A DNA stretch of 64,000 nucleotides from positions 29,048,001 through 29,112,000 of the forward strand of contig OX463824.1 of the NCBI GenBank assembly GCA_949825045.1. Reading direction: 5' to 3'. Source of the stretch: Argyresthia goedartella (Eukaryota > Arthropoda > Insecta > Lepidoptera > Argyresthiidae). Below, in pieces: positions 46,401 to 55,764 of this stretch. Position 1 is the stretch's first letter. Every line of letters begins with the position of its first letter. The notes beneath the pieces were generated by a model that worked only from the letters and a program-made list of their open reading frames with translations, made no database searches and had not been told where the DNA came from. The position numbers and the translations under genes were made by a program.

Positions 46401-49400
46401 GAATATGGACCGCGCCTGGTTGTATGTGACGCACTTCTGGATTCGGACCATATTTTGGTAGAACGCGGGGCACTTGCTATAAGGGAGAAAATAATATTTC
46501 TTATTGAAAATAATTTAAATGTCCACCAAAATATTTTTTTCATCTATATATCTACATCTATATATTACATACATATTTTTGATCATTTACCCAAAATGGG
46601 AAAATGATCATCAACTGATGATCATTTACCCATTTTGACTGATCAACAACTTCTTTGATATTTAAAGTTAAAAGACAGCAATCAAATTATGACGAGGTAA
46701 ACAATGCTATCTCTAGTATAGTGAACTGGTTTACTGTTAACAATTTATTACTTAATGAAAAGAAAACTAAATGTATTAAATTCGTGTTACCCAATGTGAA
46801 CCCGGTAACTACAGACATATTTATAAAAGGACAGAGATTGGACCTTGTGCAGTCGACTGTCTTTTTAGGCATTACTTTAGACGCCAAACTACAATGGAAT
46901 CCTCATATAAATAAATTGTCGAACAGACTGAGTTCGGCAGCGTTCGCAGTTAAAAAAATTAGAGCTCTTACCGACGTAGACACCGCTGGACTAGTCTACT
47001 TTAGTTACTTTCATAGTCTAATGACCTATGGTATTTTATTGTGGGGTCACGCTGCGAATGCTAATAGTATATTTATTCTGCAGAAACGGGCTGTTCGTGC
47101 AATTTATAGATTAGGGCCTAGAGTGTCACTGAGGGAAAAGTTTAAAGAAATCAATATTCTGACATTTGTGTCTCAATATCTCTATGACAATCTTGTGTAT
47201 GTAAAAAGAAATATAACTAATTTTCAGAAGTACAGTGATATACACAATTTTAATACTAGAAATAAAGACAAGTTGGTTGCTTATGTAAGCCGACTACATA
47301 AAATTAGTAATTCTTTTAAAGGCAATTGTATACGCTATTACAATAAGGTCCCTACTGATATTAAAAACTTACCTTTAGACAAGTTTAAAATTAAAATAAA
47401 ACAGAAATTGTATAAAAAAGGTTACTATAGGATATCTGATTACTTAGAGGACAGATGTCCATGGGAATAGATTGTTTGAGTAACAGGCTGTTTCGATATA
47501 TAATTAGCATTCATTTTTGTAATTTGACATTATTTTATTTAAAAAAGGAAACGAAAAAAGTTGCGACGACTGTGGAGTTTCTTCGGTGAGCTCTTCTCCA
47601 CAGATTCCGCCATTGTGTTAGTGAACTCACCCAAAAAAATGTAATGACGGATCTAAGTGATGTAACAACATCCTATGGAAATAAATGATTTTTGATTTGA
47701 TTTGATTTTGATCAAAAGTTGCAGAAAATATCAGAGCAAAATACTTCGGTAGCTTAGGTGAAGGGTAAAGGGGGTGAGCGAAGCGAATTCATGTTAGATT
47801 GAACATGTAAGAGCAACAAAACATATTTAAAACATAAACTTAAGAATACAAAACATACAAAGAAGTTTGGTGATCATCCAAACACAATTTGGTGGGCGTT
47901 TACTAATTCTGTCGGTCGTTTCGAATTTATTGGTAGTAAAATAGGTGCGTTTTTGGTGATCGTTTAAACATAAGCCTTTTTAGGGTTCCGTACCCGAAGG
48001 GTTCCAAACGGGACCCTATTACTAAGACTCCGCTGTCCGTCCGTCCGTCTGTCACCAGGCTGTATCTCACGAACCGTGATAGTTAGACAGTTGAAATTTT
48101 CACAGATGATGTATTTATGTTGCCGCTATAACAACAAATACTAAAAAACAGGATAAAAGAAATATTTAAGGGGGCTCCTATACAACAATTCTTTCAACAC
48201 ATACAAACTTATGGATGCACCTGGTTACGTACATGGAATGTGAAAGTAACCGCACCAATACCTTTGTAAACAATATTTTGCTGTGTAAAATCCAAACTAT
48301 TCACTCCACACCATCGCTTCCATTGAACGGTGGTACGGAACCCTTCGTGCGCGATTTAGACTCGCACTTGACCGGTTTTTATTTGTACTTTTGTCTTCTT
48401 CCGTGTTTCAGATGACATGTCAAGCCGTAGGTCCCGGATACTATCGCTACTCGGTTGCAGTAGTCGTAAAGCTGTGTCAAACCTTAATATAGCAGCTTGA
48501 AAACTTCTGGCAGTTTAATTGGTTACTGGCCCGACACCCCTCCATCAACCCGCACTTAGCCAGCGTGGTGGGGAATGGCTCAATCTTACTTGAATCCGGG
48601 TAAAGGCATATGCCCCCCAGGGGGAACACTAACGGGCTACATTCATATTATTATTTGTACCGTTGTTTGATTTATTGTGTTTGGCAAAAGGATAGTTTTC
48701 GTAAAATTGTATTCAACCCAAACAAAGCAAATGTTAAATGGAACGCTGCTTTTTAGTTATGTTTTTACATAACCTCTCGAAAGGAAAATTTTCTATTGAT
48801 ATTACATGAATGAGGAATATCTCTTACCCAATGAAATCCAAGTCGTTGAATATGAAAGTGGCGTCAACATTGAAACCGGTTGCTATGATATCCTTGGCGT
48901 TGTTGAATGCCATTTTCCTCGCATCCTCCACTTTGATGTCTCTCCAGAGAGCTTTCTCATCGTCCGTGAGTTGGATGATGAGGGGCACGTCAAAGACTTC
49001 CTGCAGCCATCTGGAAATTACAGACTATTATTTATCATTTAGGCTCTAATGTAACGACTTATGTGGTCTAACAGTGAGGACATCAATACTGCTAAATGAC
49101 TAATGGCCGATTTCACCAACGATCCCTATCTTTTAGGGGACACTTTATTTCTTTCAGGGGCCACCTAGCGTTTGTTTCGATTTGCTCTAAGTGTAAGGGT
49201 CATCTAGGGTCCTTGGGGACCCCCTAAATATAAGAGTCCGGCCACCGAAACAATCGCTAGACAGCTAAGAAAAAGAGCTAAGTGTCCCTTAACTGTTGGT
49301 GAAATCGGGCATAAGCATCCTGATAATTCAAGAACTAATTTTAAGTTACTTTTGCCACTAATACTCCCATATTTTGGTCAGGCTTTAGCAAAGGCTCCAC

Positions 49401-52400
49401 TTTGGCGCTGCAGGCGTTACGTAAAGTTATGACCTAACACAACCTAACTTTAGTACTCCGCCAGAAAGTAAGCTAGAGCAACCGAGTTTGAAATGCGGGG
49501 AAATCTGACGTATAGCTTGTCAAATTCGTACGTAGCACTCCCGCGTGTTGCGTAATATACAAGGTCATTACGCAGGGGTCTGTAAATTATCGCGTATACT
49601 TTTGAACGCAATGTTTTCAGTTACGTCTTCCGAACTATACATCAGCATTACGCCGCAATCGTGTATACTTCGGAATGATCTACGCCAATTTTATGGTTCC
49701 GTTATATACTGCGCTATTCCCCAATGTAAATACTCGTGTTATTAAATAAATATTTTATGCGTAATTAAGTTTATATATCATTGATTAATGTCAGAGTTTA
49801 AGGGAAATATTAAACAGCACATCAAAAATACTGATTTTCACAGCAAATGTCCGGGAAAACACTGCGGTAGCTTAGGTCCAGGGTAAAGGCGATGAGCGAA
49901 GCGAAGCCCCTTTATCTTTCGTGTTAGGTTGAACATGTAAGAACAACAAAAAATACGTAATACAAACTTAAGGACAAATAAAATATTTAAAGGGTTTTTA
50001 TTGCACCTTTTTTGCTGTGCAAATCAGTATTTTGATGTGCTATTAAATAATATCTTTGATAGCGTGCGTAAGTGACACTGTATAGTTTGGAACTAAACTT
50101 TCGTACTCATTCATTATAAACTATACTATACACGAGTAGTTCGCAAAATTCTTGTATAGTTTGTAGTTGCATATGTGAGTAGCAGCATTCCGAAATATAC
50201 ACGAGCAGTACGCTATGGGAGAGTAATGGCCTTGTATACAACGGAAATACGCAGCACTCCCATGGTCTGCGGGCGACGGGGGACAAAAGATCAGGGGCTG
50301 CACGGGCGGGAGAGAGGAGCGCGGGCGGCGGGGCTTTTCGGGACATAAGGTTCGGAACAGACGGTGGAGGGACCAGAACCCATAATACCATTGCCATTCA
50401 GCTGGTTGAGGAAAACCCTACAACAACACACAAAGGTAACTCACCAACGTTATTGGTCTACCTTGGATAACTGCAAGCAAGCCAGACAGGCCCTCCCGAT
50501 GATCAGACCCGGATTATCGCGTAAGCTTCTGAAGCTCAAGAGGCCACAGCTTCGCTTGGTAAGCGGAGCGATAACTGGACACGCTTTGCTAAATAAACAC
50601 TTACACTCTAGGTGTCACGGACAGGCCCCTGTGCAGAGCCTGCATGGAGGTCGAGGAGACAGCCACCCACGTCATGTTGGAATGTTCCGGCGTGGCCATC
50701 TAACGGGCAACACACCTTGGGACGCCGAGGTCGCTCCAGGAAGTCGTCGGCAACATTAAGGGTCTACTAGGCTTCCTACAGGAGCTGGGTTGGCAGGAGT
50801 AATGCCCCCAACCCACGCCACGCAAAATAGGCGCAAATTTAAGACGTCGAGTTGCGGAAAAGTGGTCCGCAATAAACTATAACTATTACTATGTCTTACT
50901 TGGTGAACATAAAGGGTATCAGATGTCCGATGTGCAAGCTCTCGGAGGAGGGTCCCCGTCCGGTGTACAAGTAGAACGGCTTCCCCGCTTCCACCAGGTT
51001 CAGGATGGTGTGTAAATCGCGGTGAGAGAAGAATATACCTCGGCGGAGTAAGTGGTGCGCTGGAAGTAGATCATGATCATTATTATTCTTTTACTCCTTC
51101 AATCAGAGCTTAGTACAGGTTTCAATTTGGTATAATCTTGGGCCGTCCGCTCTAGCTCCACACCACTTGCTCAGACTTCAGAGCTCAATACTAAGTGTAT
51201 TTTGGTATACAAAAAAAGTTTATGTGAATTGAGAATAGGTTTTGTTCCCCACCTCCCAAGTACTTTGATAAGTATTTTTTGATTGTTTCTCATTATTTCT
51301 CAGATAAAGTAAATTTTCAAGTTTGAATAAATATTTTGACCTTTATTATGTTGACTTGAAAGTGTCACTTGAATGTGAGTCTGAGCCAATCGGTAAAAAG
51401 TGTTGATTGTGTGTGTTGATACACCTGTAACGGGTAGTAGTTAGTGGGTAAAGAATAGTCTATGTAGGAAATAGCGATGGCTTGGCCAAGTGATGAGGAG
51501 ACCTGACGAACACCTGCCGAAAATAGCACTCAAGTGCCCGAAGGGAAGAAAGATCGAACCAAAACAACTTGGCGACGTTCAATGAGAAAGAGGCCGCCAT
51601 TGTGAGCTCAGATTGGGCGGAGCTAGAGCAGATGGCCCAAGATCGGGACAAATGGAAAGCTGCACTGAAAGTACTCATGAAAGTACCCCTGCTGAGGGTG
51701 ACAGAATGAGAATGAATGATGATGATGTAGACATATGAAGTATGTATTTTTAAGTAGTTAAGAAGAAGTTAGGACACAAGTTATATGGACTGGGCTCCGG
51801 AGACGACTACTGGCGATCCGCGAGCACTCGCGACACGAATAGCGAGTGTTCTCACACAGGCGACAATGTGCTTCACATCACAATGTATATACCCTACACA
51901 CCTCATGAGTGGCACTATTTTATGAGTTTTGACGACAACCTCTGTGGCTCTGCAGTTGTGGCTAAGCTTACCAAGCGGGGGGTCCCGGGATCGATCCTGG
52001 CTGGGGATAGAGAAAAAAAATCCCCAGATCTTGGATGTTTATGTGTGTGACGTCGCTGTTTCTGGTTACCACGACACAGGGTATCCTAGTGTGTGGCCAG
52101 AAGCAATGTATGTGACTGTATGTAAACGTTTCGTTTATGTTTAGTTTTTATCAGTTCAGACTTCAGAAAACTGTTATACCTACCTACTTTAGCAAAATCT
52201 ACAGAATATATTTCCGATTTCTGGTTGATAGCCGCAAGAACAGAGATACTTTTTTCATGTCAGTAAATTTTAGCTCAGCTCGTCAGTATTTTAACATTAA
52301 ATTTTTAAATTTTTTATTTTTCATTTAACATTATTTTAACAACTAATAATAACAGATTTGAGAATAATAAGAAGTGCTTTTATGTTAAATACAGCGATCA

Positions 52401-54913
52401 TATATACCCAAGATACAGCGTCAGCGCTCGAAATTTGTCTCGAATAAACAGTGCACAAATGCCGAGAATGCACATTCGCTAGCAGTCGCGCGCGGTTTGC
52501 TATCGAGACAACATGCCGAAGTGCTCAGTCAAAAACTGTAAAAACGATACCAATCATATATCGAAAAAACATGGTGTGTCGTATTTTCGGTAAGTAACAA
52601 TTATAAGTTTTATAACGTAAAGCAATTGGGGCTGGATTCATCCTCAATCTTACCTAATAACGTAATTTTAGAATAAATATTTTAATAAATGCGGTGGGTG
52701 GAACAAAGTTACTCGCCGAATGAATGGAGTCGTTTTTGACATGTTGTGTTGAGAAAGTTTAGCGCCTATTTTTATTTTTGCTTAACATAATGTTTATAAT
52801 TAATAACTAATATCTACATTATAGATAATTAACATCAGAGTCTAAAAATATATATTTGATTAGTACGGTACCAATAGGATTTTCCCCAAATATTTTTTGT
52901 ATTAAGCTTTTAGTAGTAAGATTATGTTGTATAGATTTGCATATTTTTCCGTAATCTACTTTTAAAGCCTTTTATTTTGATACCCCACTCGAGGGTCTTG
53001 AAAAAAAACCCGCACATTAGAGCACATAAAATCCGCCATTATTATTTAGTCAGATATCGAGTTTGATCTCTTATTAGAGATAAGCTCGCGTTTGTGGACT
53101 GTTTATTGGATATTACTTTTTCTGTATGTTGTTTGTGTATGTACTATCGAACCAACTGAATCATGACCCTTTTGCCTGATAATTCGTTTGAAACTTTCAA
53201 ACTTGTAAGATCTATCTATCTGTCAGTGTCTAATCAAATGATAACAAGTTCGTTACCAAGGAAATAAACCTTCAAGCGAATTTCGACCTACTTGCATTTA
53301 AGGGGTTTAGCAAAATAAGCTTATGGTGGGTCATGATTCAGATGGTTCGATTGTACAATAAAGAAAATATGAATTTATAAATTATGAGGTCAGACTCGCA
53401 CACGAAGGGTTCCTTTATAATGGGTAGTTACAGCGTAGTTCTGTCTTATGATATGAGTAATCTTCGATTACTGCTAAAGGCATAACTACAAATTATTACG
53501 TCCAAAACGTAACTTTAACATTTCACTACTCCACAGACGCCCTGTTCCATTGTAAGCAGGTGGCAATACATTTTATGAGGCACGATGCGCTCGCATTTTG
53601 AAATGTCATAACCGCCAAACACTGGCATTGGAAATACAACCGCAACGGTATGTCTAACGTCATAGGTTAGTATTTCAAAAACTTTAAGTATGATCTTAGG
53701 TACAATACTTGGTTTAATGTTTGGCTACCACATGCACACACTCATAACGAGCGAAGGACAGGTTTTGATGTGATTTTTTAACTTGATGCTGTATCTTGGG
53801 TATATATGATCTCTGGTTAAATAACTTGAAAAATAATTTACAAGAGCTCCATGGTTTAGTGGGTTTCACACTTGCTTCTCAAGCAGTAGTTCGAATCCCG
53901 ACGCTGACTAAATACTAATGAGATAAAAAAAACTACATTTCTACGATATTGCTAACTTGCGATTGGTGTCAAATACCATAAGCCGTTTTTGTTTTTGATT
54001 TTAGGGTGTGGTAGGCAGTCCCTTCCATCGTTGGGTTGCCTATTGCAGTTTGAATTGGATCATATGCAGTCCCATATGTGTGATCGAGATGATGAGATAA
54101 GTAATTTATCTTCAGTACATTATAAGGATATTCTAATGGTGATGGGGAACATAGTGGGGTTACCTCATTACTCTATAGCTGCTGCAAAGGGCTAGCCCCC
54201 TGCCACACAAAATGGAGTATTGAATAACTGGCTAAAAGTGGACACAATTGTGTCTCTGCCACCCCATATGGGACAAGGTGTGACACTGTCTATGTATGTA
54301 ATATTCTACAAATATTTATATTTGTAGAATATTACATACATAGACAGTTTTGATTAAAATCAAAACATGCTTTGAAAACAACTTATGGGATAATAAAATG
54401 AGTAGTTGTATCTTAAGAACATCTAAGAAGCATTTCTGGTAGGTAAAAATAAGCTAAATTAAATGGATTTTTATGATTTCCCAGAAATTCCAGGGAATAA
54501 CAAATTTTTATTCCCGGGAAACGGGAATGAAAAATGTCCAGGAAAACTGAAACTGTGAAATAAAAATGGCAATATTGGTGCTTACCTCTGTGTCCTGTTA
54601 CTTTTTCAAATCTAGCTATCAATTCATCATCAACTTTGCTACTGCCAAACTTCTCTGAAAACATGAACAGAATATTTATTAGTGGTGAAACAATTAAAAT
54701 AAATATATTTTTTTCAAAATAAAAACAAGCGAGTTTAACTCTTGATAACTGTTTTTGTGCAATAAAGTATATTGAAAACACCATACTTATCAGTTTGTCA
54801 TAGTCCAACCCCTTCTCGGATTTACTGGACACGTTCCACGGGTCCACGACATCTTCATCATCAGCGTTTACTGACAGCACCTCCAACTTATCAACATTAT
54901 TTGACTCTGCCAT
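37258..54913 (-). CDS. WARS1: Cytoplasmic tryptophanyl-tRNA synthetase (8 exons)
   Basis: Class I aminoacyl-tRNA synthetase that charges tRNA-Trp in the cytosol. Exons, 5' to 3': 54913-54787, 54654-54586, 51059-50900, 49010-48828, 46476-46299, 44669-44463, 41963-41832, 37428-37258. Every junction is GT-AG and every phase matches. The coding total is 1227 nt, that is 408 residues and a TGA. The HIGH signature is HIGH itself at residues 108-111; KMSAS is at 286-290. There is no N-terminal WHEP domain, as usual in insects. Introns are swollen with mobile elements (Tc1-like, hAT, SINEs, LINEs, MITEs, P-like). An in-frame ATG 16 codons upstream (54961) is possible, but MAESNN fits the family start better. 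Head to head with spastin. Confidence 0.95.
37788..40019 (+). mobile_element. Tc1-like transposon, copy B (complete ends, TA duplication)
   Basis: 2232 bp. Terminal inverted repeats start CAGATGTARTGAATAATCC, with TA directly on both sides (37786-37787 and 40020-40021). Lies in the last WARS1 intron, opposite to the gene. The short TIRs and long transposase ORF suit an IS630-Tc1-mariner element. Confidence 0.92.
38109..39500 (+). CDS. Tc1-like transposase, D-E spacing of 82 residues (copy B)
   Basis: 463 codons, ATG to TAA. N-terminal helix-turn-helix ([17 protein letters not shown], about residues 55-71), then a catalytic DDE_3 core: first Asp in VYMDETYIH, second Asp in VVDNAAYH, Glu in [11 protein letters not shown]. 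Between the second Asp and the Glu I count 82 residues, far above the 34 of classic Tc1; an insertion around RKQDMIDWL to YGHSVLRL makes up the difference. An acidic Ser/Asp tail ends the protein. Compared with copy A, about 33 bp (11 codons, RKMGFR region) is deleted in frame before ENNRKLL, so activity is doubtful although the frame is open. Families with this spacing have been described (the name Sailor, DD82E, is from memory). Confidence 0.85.
   Translation: MPKALRKGKRLDRQACEVIFNIYLYFLTENDKFKHTNYTAYFCKVQKRASEASGISQRTVNKILQKEYINQSTSNSPKSAKLGRPNKLFCLCLDDFDHNVIRRLVYNFHLIYKQVPTIKALKSKLSEAINFKGCDFTLRKIENNRKLLIEKDDVRLKRVKFLAAIKKYRLQGREIVYMDETYIHTSHLAGKSWADSSENGVKQLISKGQRLIIVHAGSRKGFIPGALLMYQSTDKTGDYHNAMNNENYEKWLRNQLIPNLAPHSVLVVDNAAYHNKYVEKPPNSNTRKQDMIDWLSKHNVPIDPSLTKLEIYEIICKYKQDFVEYSIDKLMNEYGHSVLRLPPYHPDFNPIENIWSQIKGYVSKRNISMNMTTVKQLVQEKVNIIGSDVWAKVCDHAIKCENEYRKHEPELENYMASFVITVHENSDDDTPENSSDSDCDMEVGSIVSHHTVHPAPPPLIPLS
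40238..40427 (-). mobile_element. tRNA-derived SINE, family 2 (copy B)
   Basis: Aligns with 36769-36967 and 51931-52121. The head GACGACCTCTGTGGTGGTTGC and the tail GCAGAAGCAATGTAAAG are conserved; the B box has decayed (GGTTTGCATCT). Confidence 0.75.
40600..40950 (+). repeat. Interspersed repeat 'CGGTCGTTT' family (copy B, most complete)
   Basis: TACCCAAAATGGGTAA-type end, a GCGAAGC stem-loop at 40699-40780, then GGCGGTCGTTTCGAATTTAT and ATAGGTGCGTTTTTGGTGAT. The stem GGGTAAAGGGG pairs with CCCCTTTATCC. Lies in WARS1 intron 7. Confidence 0.7.
41027..41374 (-). CDS. Unrecognised ORF in WARS1 intron 7
   Basis: 115 codons. The last ~75 look protein-like, with [14 protein letters not shown] and a Cys-rich [16 protein letters not shown] block. 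The layout suggests the C-terminus of a repeat-borne protein, but I cannot name it. A 17-bp CACGTAATCAAATATGA repeat occurs twice upstream (41286 and 41328), consistent with a degraded insertion site. Confidence 0.3.
   Translation of the reverse strand: MKSGCLLQTAVIFDYVSCLTLFYAIIFDYVTDQWLKSYLEALNRPNKIEKIISYMQQSQQTQPFTTVLNTKFTCGCNPLTRGRTCQGVATKGGGNKMNLSHECYDAGDMPPISEL
41832..41963 (-). CDS. WARS1: WARS1 exon 7
   Basis: 132 bp, both ends phase 0. Encodes [17 protein letters not shown] ... [14 protein letters not shown] of the C-terminal domain. Confidence 0.95.
42061..42313 (+). mobile_element. tRNA-derived SINE, family 1 (copy B)
   Basis: Same as 11279-11527: A box TGGCCGAGTCGG, B box GGTTCGAGTCC, TATT-repeat 3' end. 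Lies in WARS1 intron 6. Confidence 0.88.
42495..42880. repeat. AAACGGTCAAGTGCGAGTC repeat (decayed copy)
   Basis: Starts with the widely distributed lepidopteran motif AAACGGTCAAGTGCGAGTCG and has AAGGGTTCC inside. The same family, better preserved, is at 47982-48400, and a short piece is at 53392-53425. Confidence 0.55.
42905..44044. mobile_element. Internally deleted hAT element
   Basis: TAGGGCATGCA at 42905 and its complement ending 44044. Both ends are packed with ACCCGG and ACCGGG motifs, about eight at each end, as expected for subterminal transposase binding sites. The interior encodes a hAT dimerisation domain. Flanking 8-mers agree at only four positions, so no clean target duplication. 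Confidence 0.78.
43036..43624 (+). pseudogene. hAT transposase C-terminal fragment
   Basis: About 200 codons in broken frames. The last 100 (43317-43622) contain [20 protein letters not shown] and [16 protein letters not shown], the hAT dimerisation motif, ending with ISYLRSHYQ. The RNase-H-fold core is missing. The upstream piece has an in-frame TAA near 43098 and a frame change near 43310. Non-functional. Confidence 0.8.
44361..44398. repeat. (TC)n(AC)n microsatellite
   Basis: TCTC repeats followed by CACA repeats, in WARS1 intron 6 close to exon 6. Confidence 0.9.
44463..44669 (-). CDS. WARS1: WARS1 exon 6 (KMSAS loop)
   Basis: 207 bp, phase 0 at both ends. Encodes [16 protein letters not shown] and [24 protein letters not shown] is the mobile catalytic loop that stabilises the ATP transition state. 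Strikingly GC-rich relative to its introns. Confidence 0.97.
44720..45135 (-). pseudogene. LINE 3' fragment (C-terminus of a CR1-like ORF2)
   Basis: The last 60 codons (45025-44846) read [20 protein letters not shown] and AYYKINDF, the conserved tail motif of this LINE group. 5'-truncated, with a short 3' UTR to the left. Lies in WARS1 intron 5 on the gene's strand. Confidence 0.7.
45385..45841. mobile_element. hAT-like MITE rich in ATAACGTTAT palindromes
   Basis: Ends CAGACCTATAACGTTAT and the complement of ATAACGTTATGAAGGTCTG. Six perfect ATAACGTTAT decamers plus two with one change lie inside, mostly near the ends. Flanking 8-mers GAGATGAC (45377-45384) and GAGCTAAC (45842-45849) agree at six positions, fitting an 8-bp target duplication. 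No ORF. Confidence 0.75.
46299..46476 (-). CDS. WARS1: WARS1 exon 5
   Basis: 178 bp; first base completes a Gly codon. Encodes [20 protein letters not shown] and [16 protein letters not shown], part of the Rossmann core and tryptophan pocket. Confidence 0.95.
46635..47690 (+). mobile_element. 5'-truncated CR1/BS-like LINE
   Basis: Begins inside the RT, right at the catalytic ADD region, and ends in a TTTGAT repeat tail (about 47672-47692) after AATAAATG. The insertion interrupts repeat copy C. Confidence 0.8.
46641..47470 (+). pseudogene. LINE reverse transcriptase C-terminal part, open frame
   Basis: About 275 codons without a break, from [11 protein letters not shown] to [10 protein letters not shown] and a TAG. 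Covers the RT thumb ([23 protein letters not shown]) and C-terminal region ([14 protein letters not shown]). The absence of stops suggests a young copy, although truncation removed endonuclease and RT palm. Related to the LINE at 22153-24357. Confidence 0.8.
47982..48400 (+). repeat. AGGGTTCCGTACC repeat (well preserved)
   Basis: Runs from AGGGTTCCGTACCCGAAGGG through GACTCCGCTGTCCGTCCGTC and TTGCCGCTATAACAACAAAT to GACTCGCACTTGACCGGTTT. This is a very common lepidopteran interspersed repeat; its class (Helitron-like or other) I cannot settle from one copy. Lies in WARS1 intron 4. Confidence 0.7.
48828..49010 (-). CDS. WARS1: WARS1 exon 4
   Basis: 183 bp. Encodes [19 protein letters not shown] and [20 protein letters not shown], the segment after the HIGH motif that shapes the active-site wall. 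Phases: one base in, two bases out. Confidence 0.95.
49528..50275. repeat. Inverted repeat pair around a GCGAAGC stem-loop copy
   Basis: CGTGTATACTTCGGAATG near 49662 and, inverted, CATTCCGAAATATACACGAG near 50187. Outer blocks with ACTCCCG...ATACAAGGTCATTACGC (about 49536-49582) match inverted 50226-50265. The centre (49860-49945) carries the stem-loop repeat. Likely a diverged MITE. Confidence 0.5.
50350..50830 (+). pseudogene. LINE C-terminal fragment (RNase H end and zinc knuckle, R1/Jockey-like)
   Basis: Broken plus-strand frames encode [20 protein letters not shown], then [18 protein letters not shown], then after a shift [19 protein letters not shown] (a C-x2-C-H-C knuckle) and a tail to a stop near 50800. 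Typical 3' end of R1-type LINEs; 5'-truncated. Lies in WARS1 intron 3, against the gene. Confidence 0.72.
50900..51059 (-). CDS. WARS1: WARS1 exon 3 (HIGH motif)
   Basis: 160 bp. Encodes [20 protein letters not shown] and [19 protein letters not shown]; the HIGH tetrapeptide binds ATP. Two bases complete a codon at its start and two remain at its end. Confidence 0.96.
51430..51735 (+). pseudogene. RTE-type LINE 3' fragment
   Basis: One frame reads [14 protein letters not shown] ... [19 protein letters not shown], the C-terminal motif of RTE elements, with (GAT)n at its 3' end (51715-51728). Only the last 80 codons survive. Confidence 0.7.
51931..52121 (+). mobile_element. tRNA-derived SINE, family 2 (copy C)
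   Basis: GACGACAACCTCTGTGGCTC head, GGGATCGATCCTGG (B-box-like), TTTCTGGTTACCACGACACA body and GAAGCAATGTATGTGACTG end. Confidence 0.82.
52392..53815 (+). mobile_element. P-superfamily-like element (THAP exon, 8-bp TSD)
   Basis: 1424 bp. Terminal repeats CAGMGATCATATATACCC... pair over about 28 bp with one mismatch. GTTAAATA stands immediately left (52384-52391) and right (53816-53823): a perfect 8-bp target duplication. The first exon of a THAP-domain protein lies 120 bp inside the left end. No DDE-type catalytic region was found, so it is probably non-autonomous. CA-starting TIRs, an 8-bp duplication and a THAP domain are together the P-element pattern; hAT is the alternative. Lies in WARS1 intron 2. 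Confidence 0.78.
52513..52589 (+). CDS. THAP-domain exon (first exon, P-like element)
   Basis: ATG at 52513, 25 codons plus two bases, donor TTTCG|GTAAGT. The peptide [12 protein letters not shown] ... HGVSYF has the first Cys pair (C-x4-C) and the spacing to the FR(F)P motif of THAP zinc fingers, which bind DNA. The codons for the rest of the finger should lie in a next exon, which I could not locate in the 1.2 kb that follows. Preceded by a short leader beginning just inside the TIR. Confidence 0.65.
53852..53930 (+). repeat. tRNA-like SINE head
   Basis: TGGTTTAGTGGG (A-box-like) and AGTTCGAATCCCG (B box), about 30 bases apart, in a tRNA-sized stretch without a foldable acceptor stem. Read as a SINE head rather than a tRNA gene. 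Confidence 0.5.
54586..54654 (-). CDS. WARS1: WARS1 exon 2
   Basis: 69 bp between TTTTCAG| and |GTAAG. Encodes [20 protein letters not shown], leading into the catalytic domain. Confidence 0.94.
54787..54913 (-). CDS. WARS1: WARS1 exon 1
   Basis: 42 codons plus one base, ATG at 54913 to the donor ATAA|GTATGG. Encodes an acidic lead ([20 protein letters not shown]) and [19 protein letters not shown], the conserved entry to eukaryotic TrpRS. Confidence 0.93.
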
Positions 54914-55764
54914 TCTGGAACTAAAAACCGGACGAAAACTATAGAAAATTACGAAGATCAAATGAAGATCAAAACACGAAAATCAAGAGGAATCAGCCAA
55001 TTAGATATCAAATAAATGTGTTTGCAAATCCATGATAGGTATTCAGGACTAGGATTTTTAGGCGAAATAGGATAAATCATAAGCTGGCAAATATTTTTAT
55101 AGGTTAGACAAAGGTAAAACAAAACTTACCCCGATGCAACATTTACCTAAACCTCAATATATCACCACAACCACAAGATGCACAAGTCAAAAAGTACACA
55201 CAGCACACACCAATTTACAAGTATCTGATGTAATATCAAAGTAATATCTAAAGAAAATTGGGATGGGAACTATTTCTTTCACGACAGCAAAAAATCAAAC
55301 TTTCGTCAGAAAAAAATCACTTTTGTATTTTGGTGTTGCCAGATGACCATCTCATTTTCCCCAAAAATCTTAGATAAAAATGACCAGCAGCGACAGTGAG
55401 TGCTGGCTGGCGAGGCAGGATATAAATTATCACTTTGTTATTGCATAGCCGCAAATTATTTAAGATATGTTAGCCTGAGCATGAGTCGCGTGGAGCTCAT
55501 ATCATAACTTTCCAGTCACCAACTGACAACATTGGCAACGTTTCAAAATTTTACATACATAGTCTGGCATTCGTGGGCTTTTCGGCGTTTTATCACTGCT
55601 CGACCTGTAAGCAGATAGAAAAAAAAATATGTCATAAAAATTTGTCAATACGCGCATGATTTCTTGCTGTTTCTGTTTTTAGAATAGAAAATTAGGCCTA
55701 CTATCTTTTGTTGAATAGAACTACATGGAAATTGTGGTCCACTAAGTTTGTATTTACGGTCTTG
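54914..55764. promoter_or_regulatory. Intergenic region between divergent WARS1 and spastin
   Basis: 851 bp separate the two start codons. It should hold both 5' UTRs and promoters, but no TATA box is convincing and no CpG island is present. Repeated AAAATCA / TGATTTT-like stretches occur. A bidirectional promoter is likely but inferred only from layout. Confidence 0.5.

Larger units (their letters stand above)
46578..47975 (+). repeat. 'CGGTCGTTT' repeat (copy C) split by a LINE insertion
   Basis: Left part 46578-46633 is a TGATCATTTACCC hairpin. Right part 47695-47975 repeats the GCGAAGC stem-loop and ATAGGTGCGTTTTTGGTGAT segment of copy B. The LINE at 46635-47690 sits between them. Confidence 0.7.
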
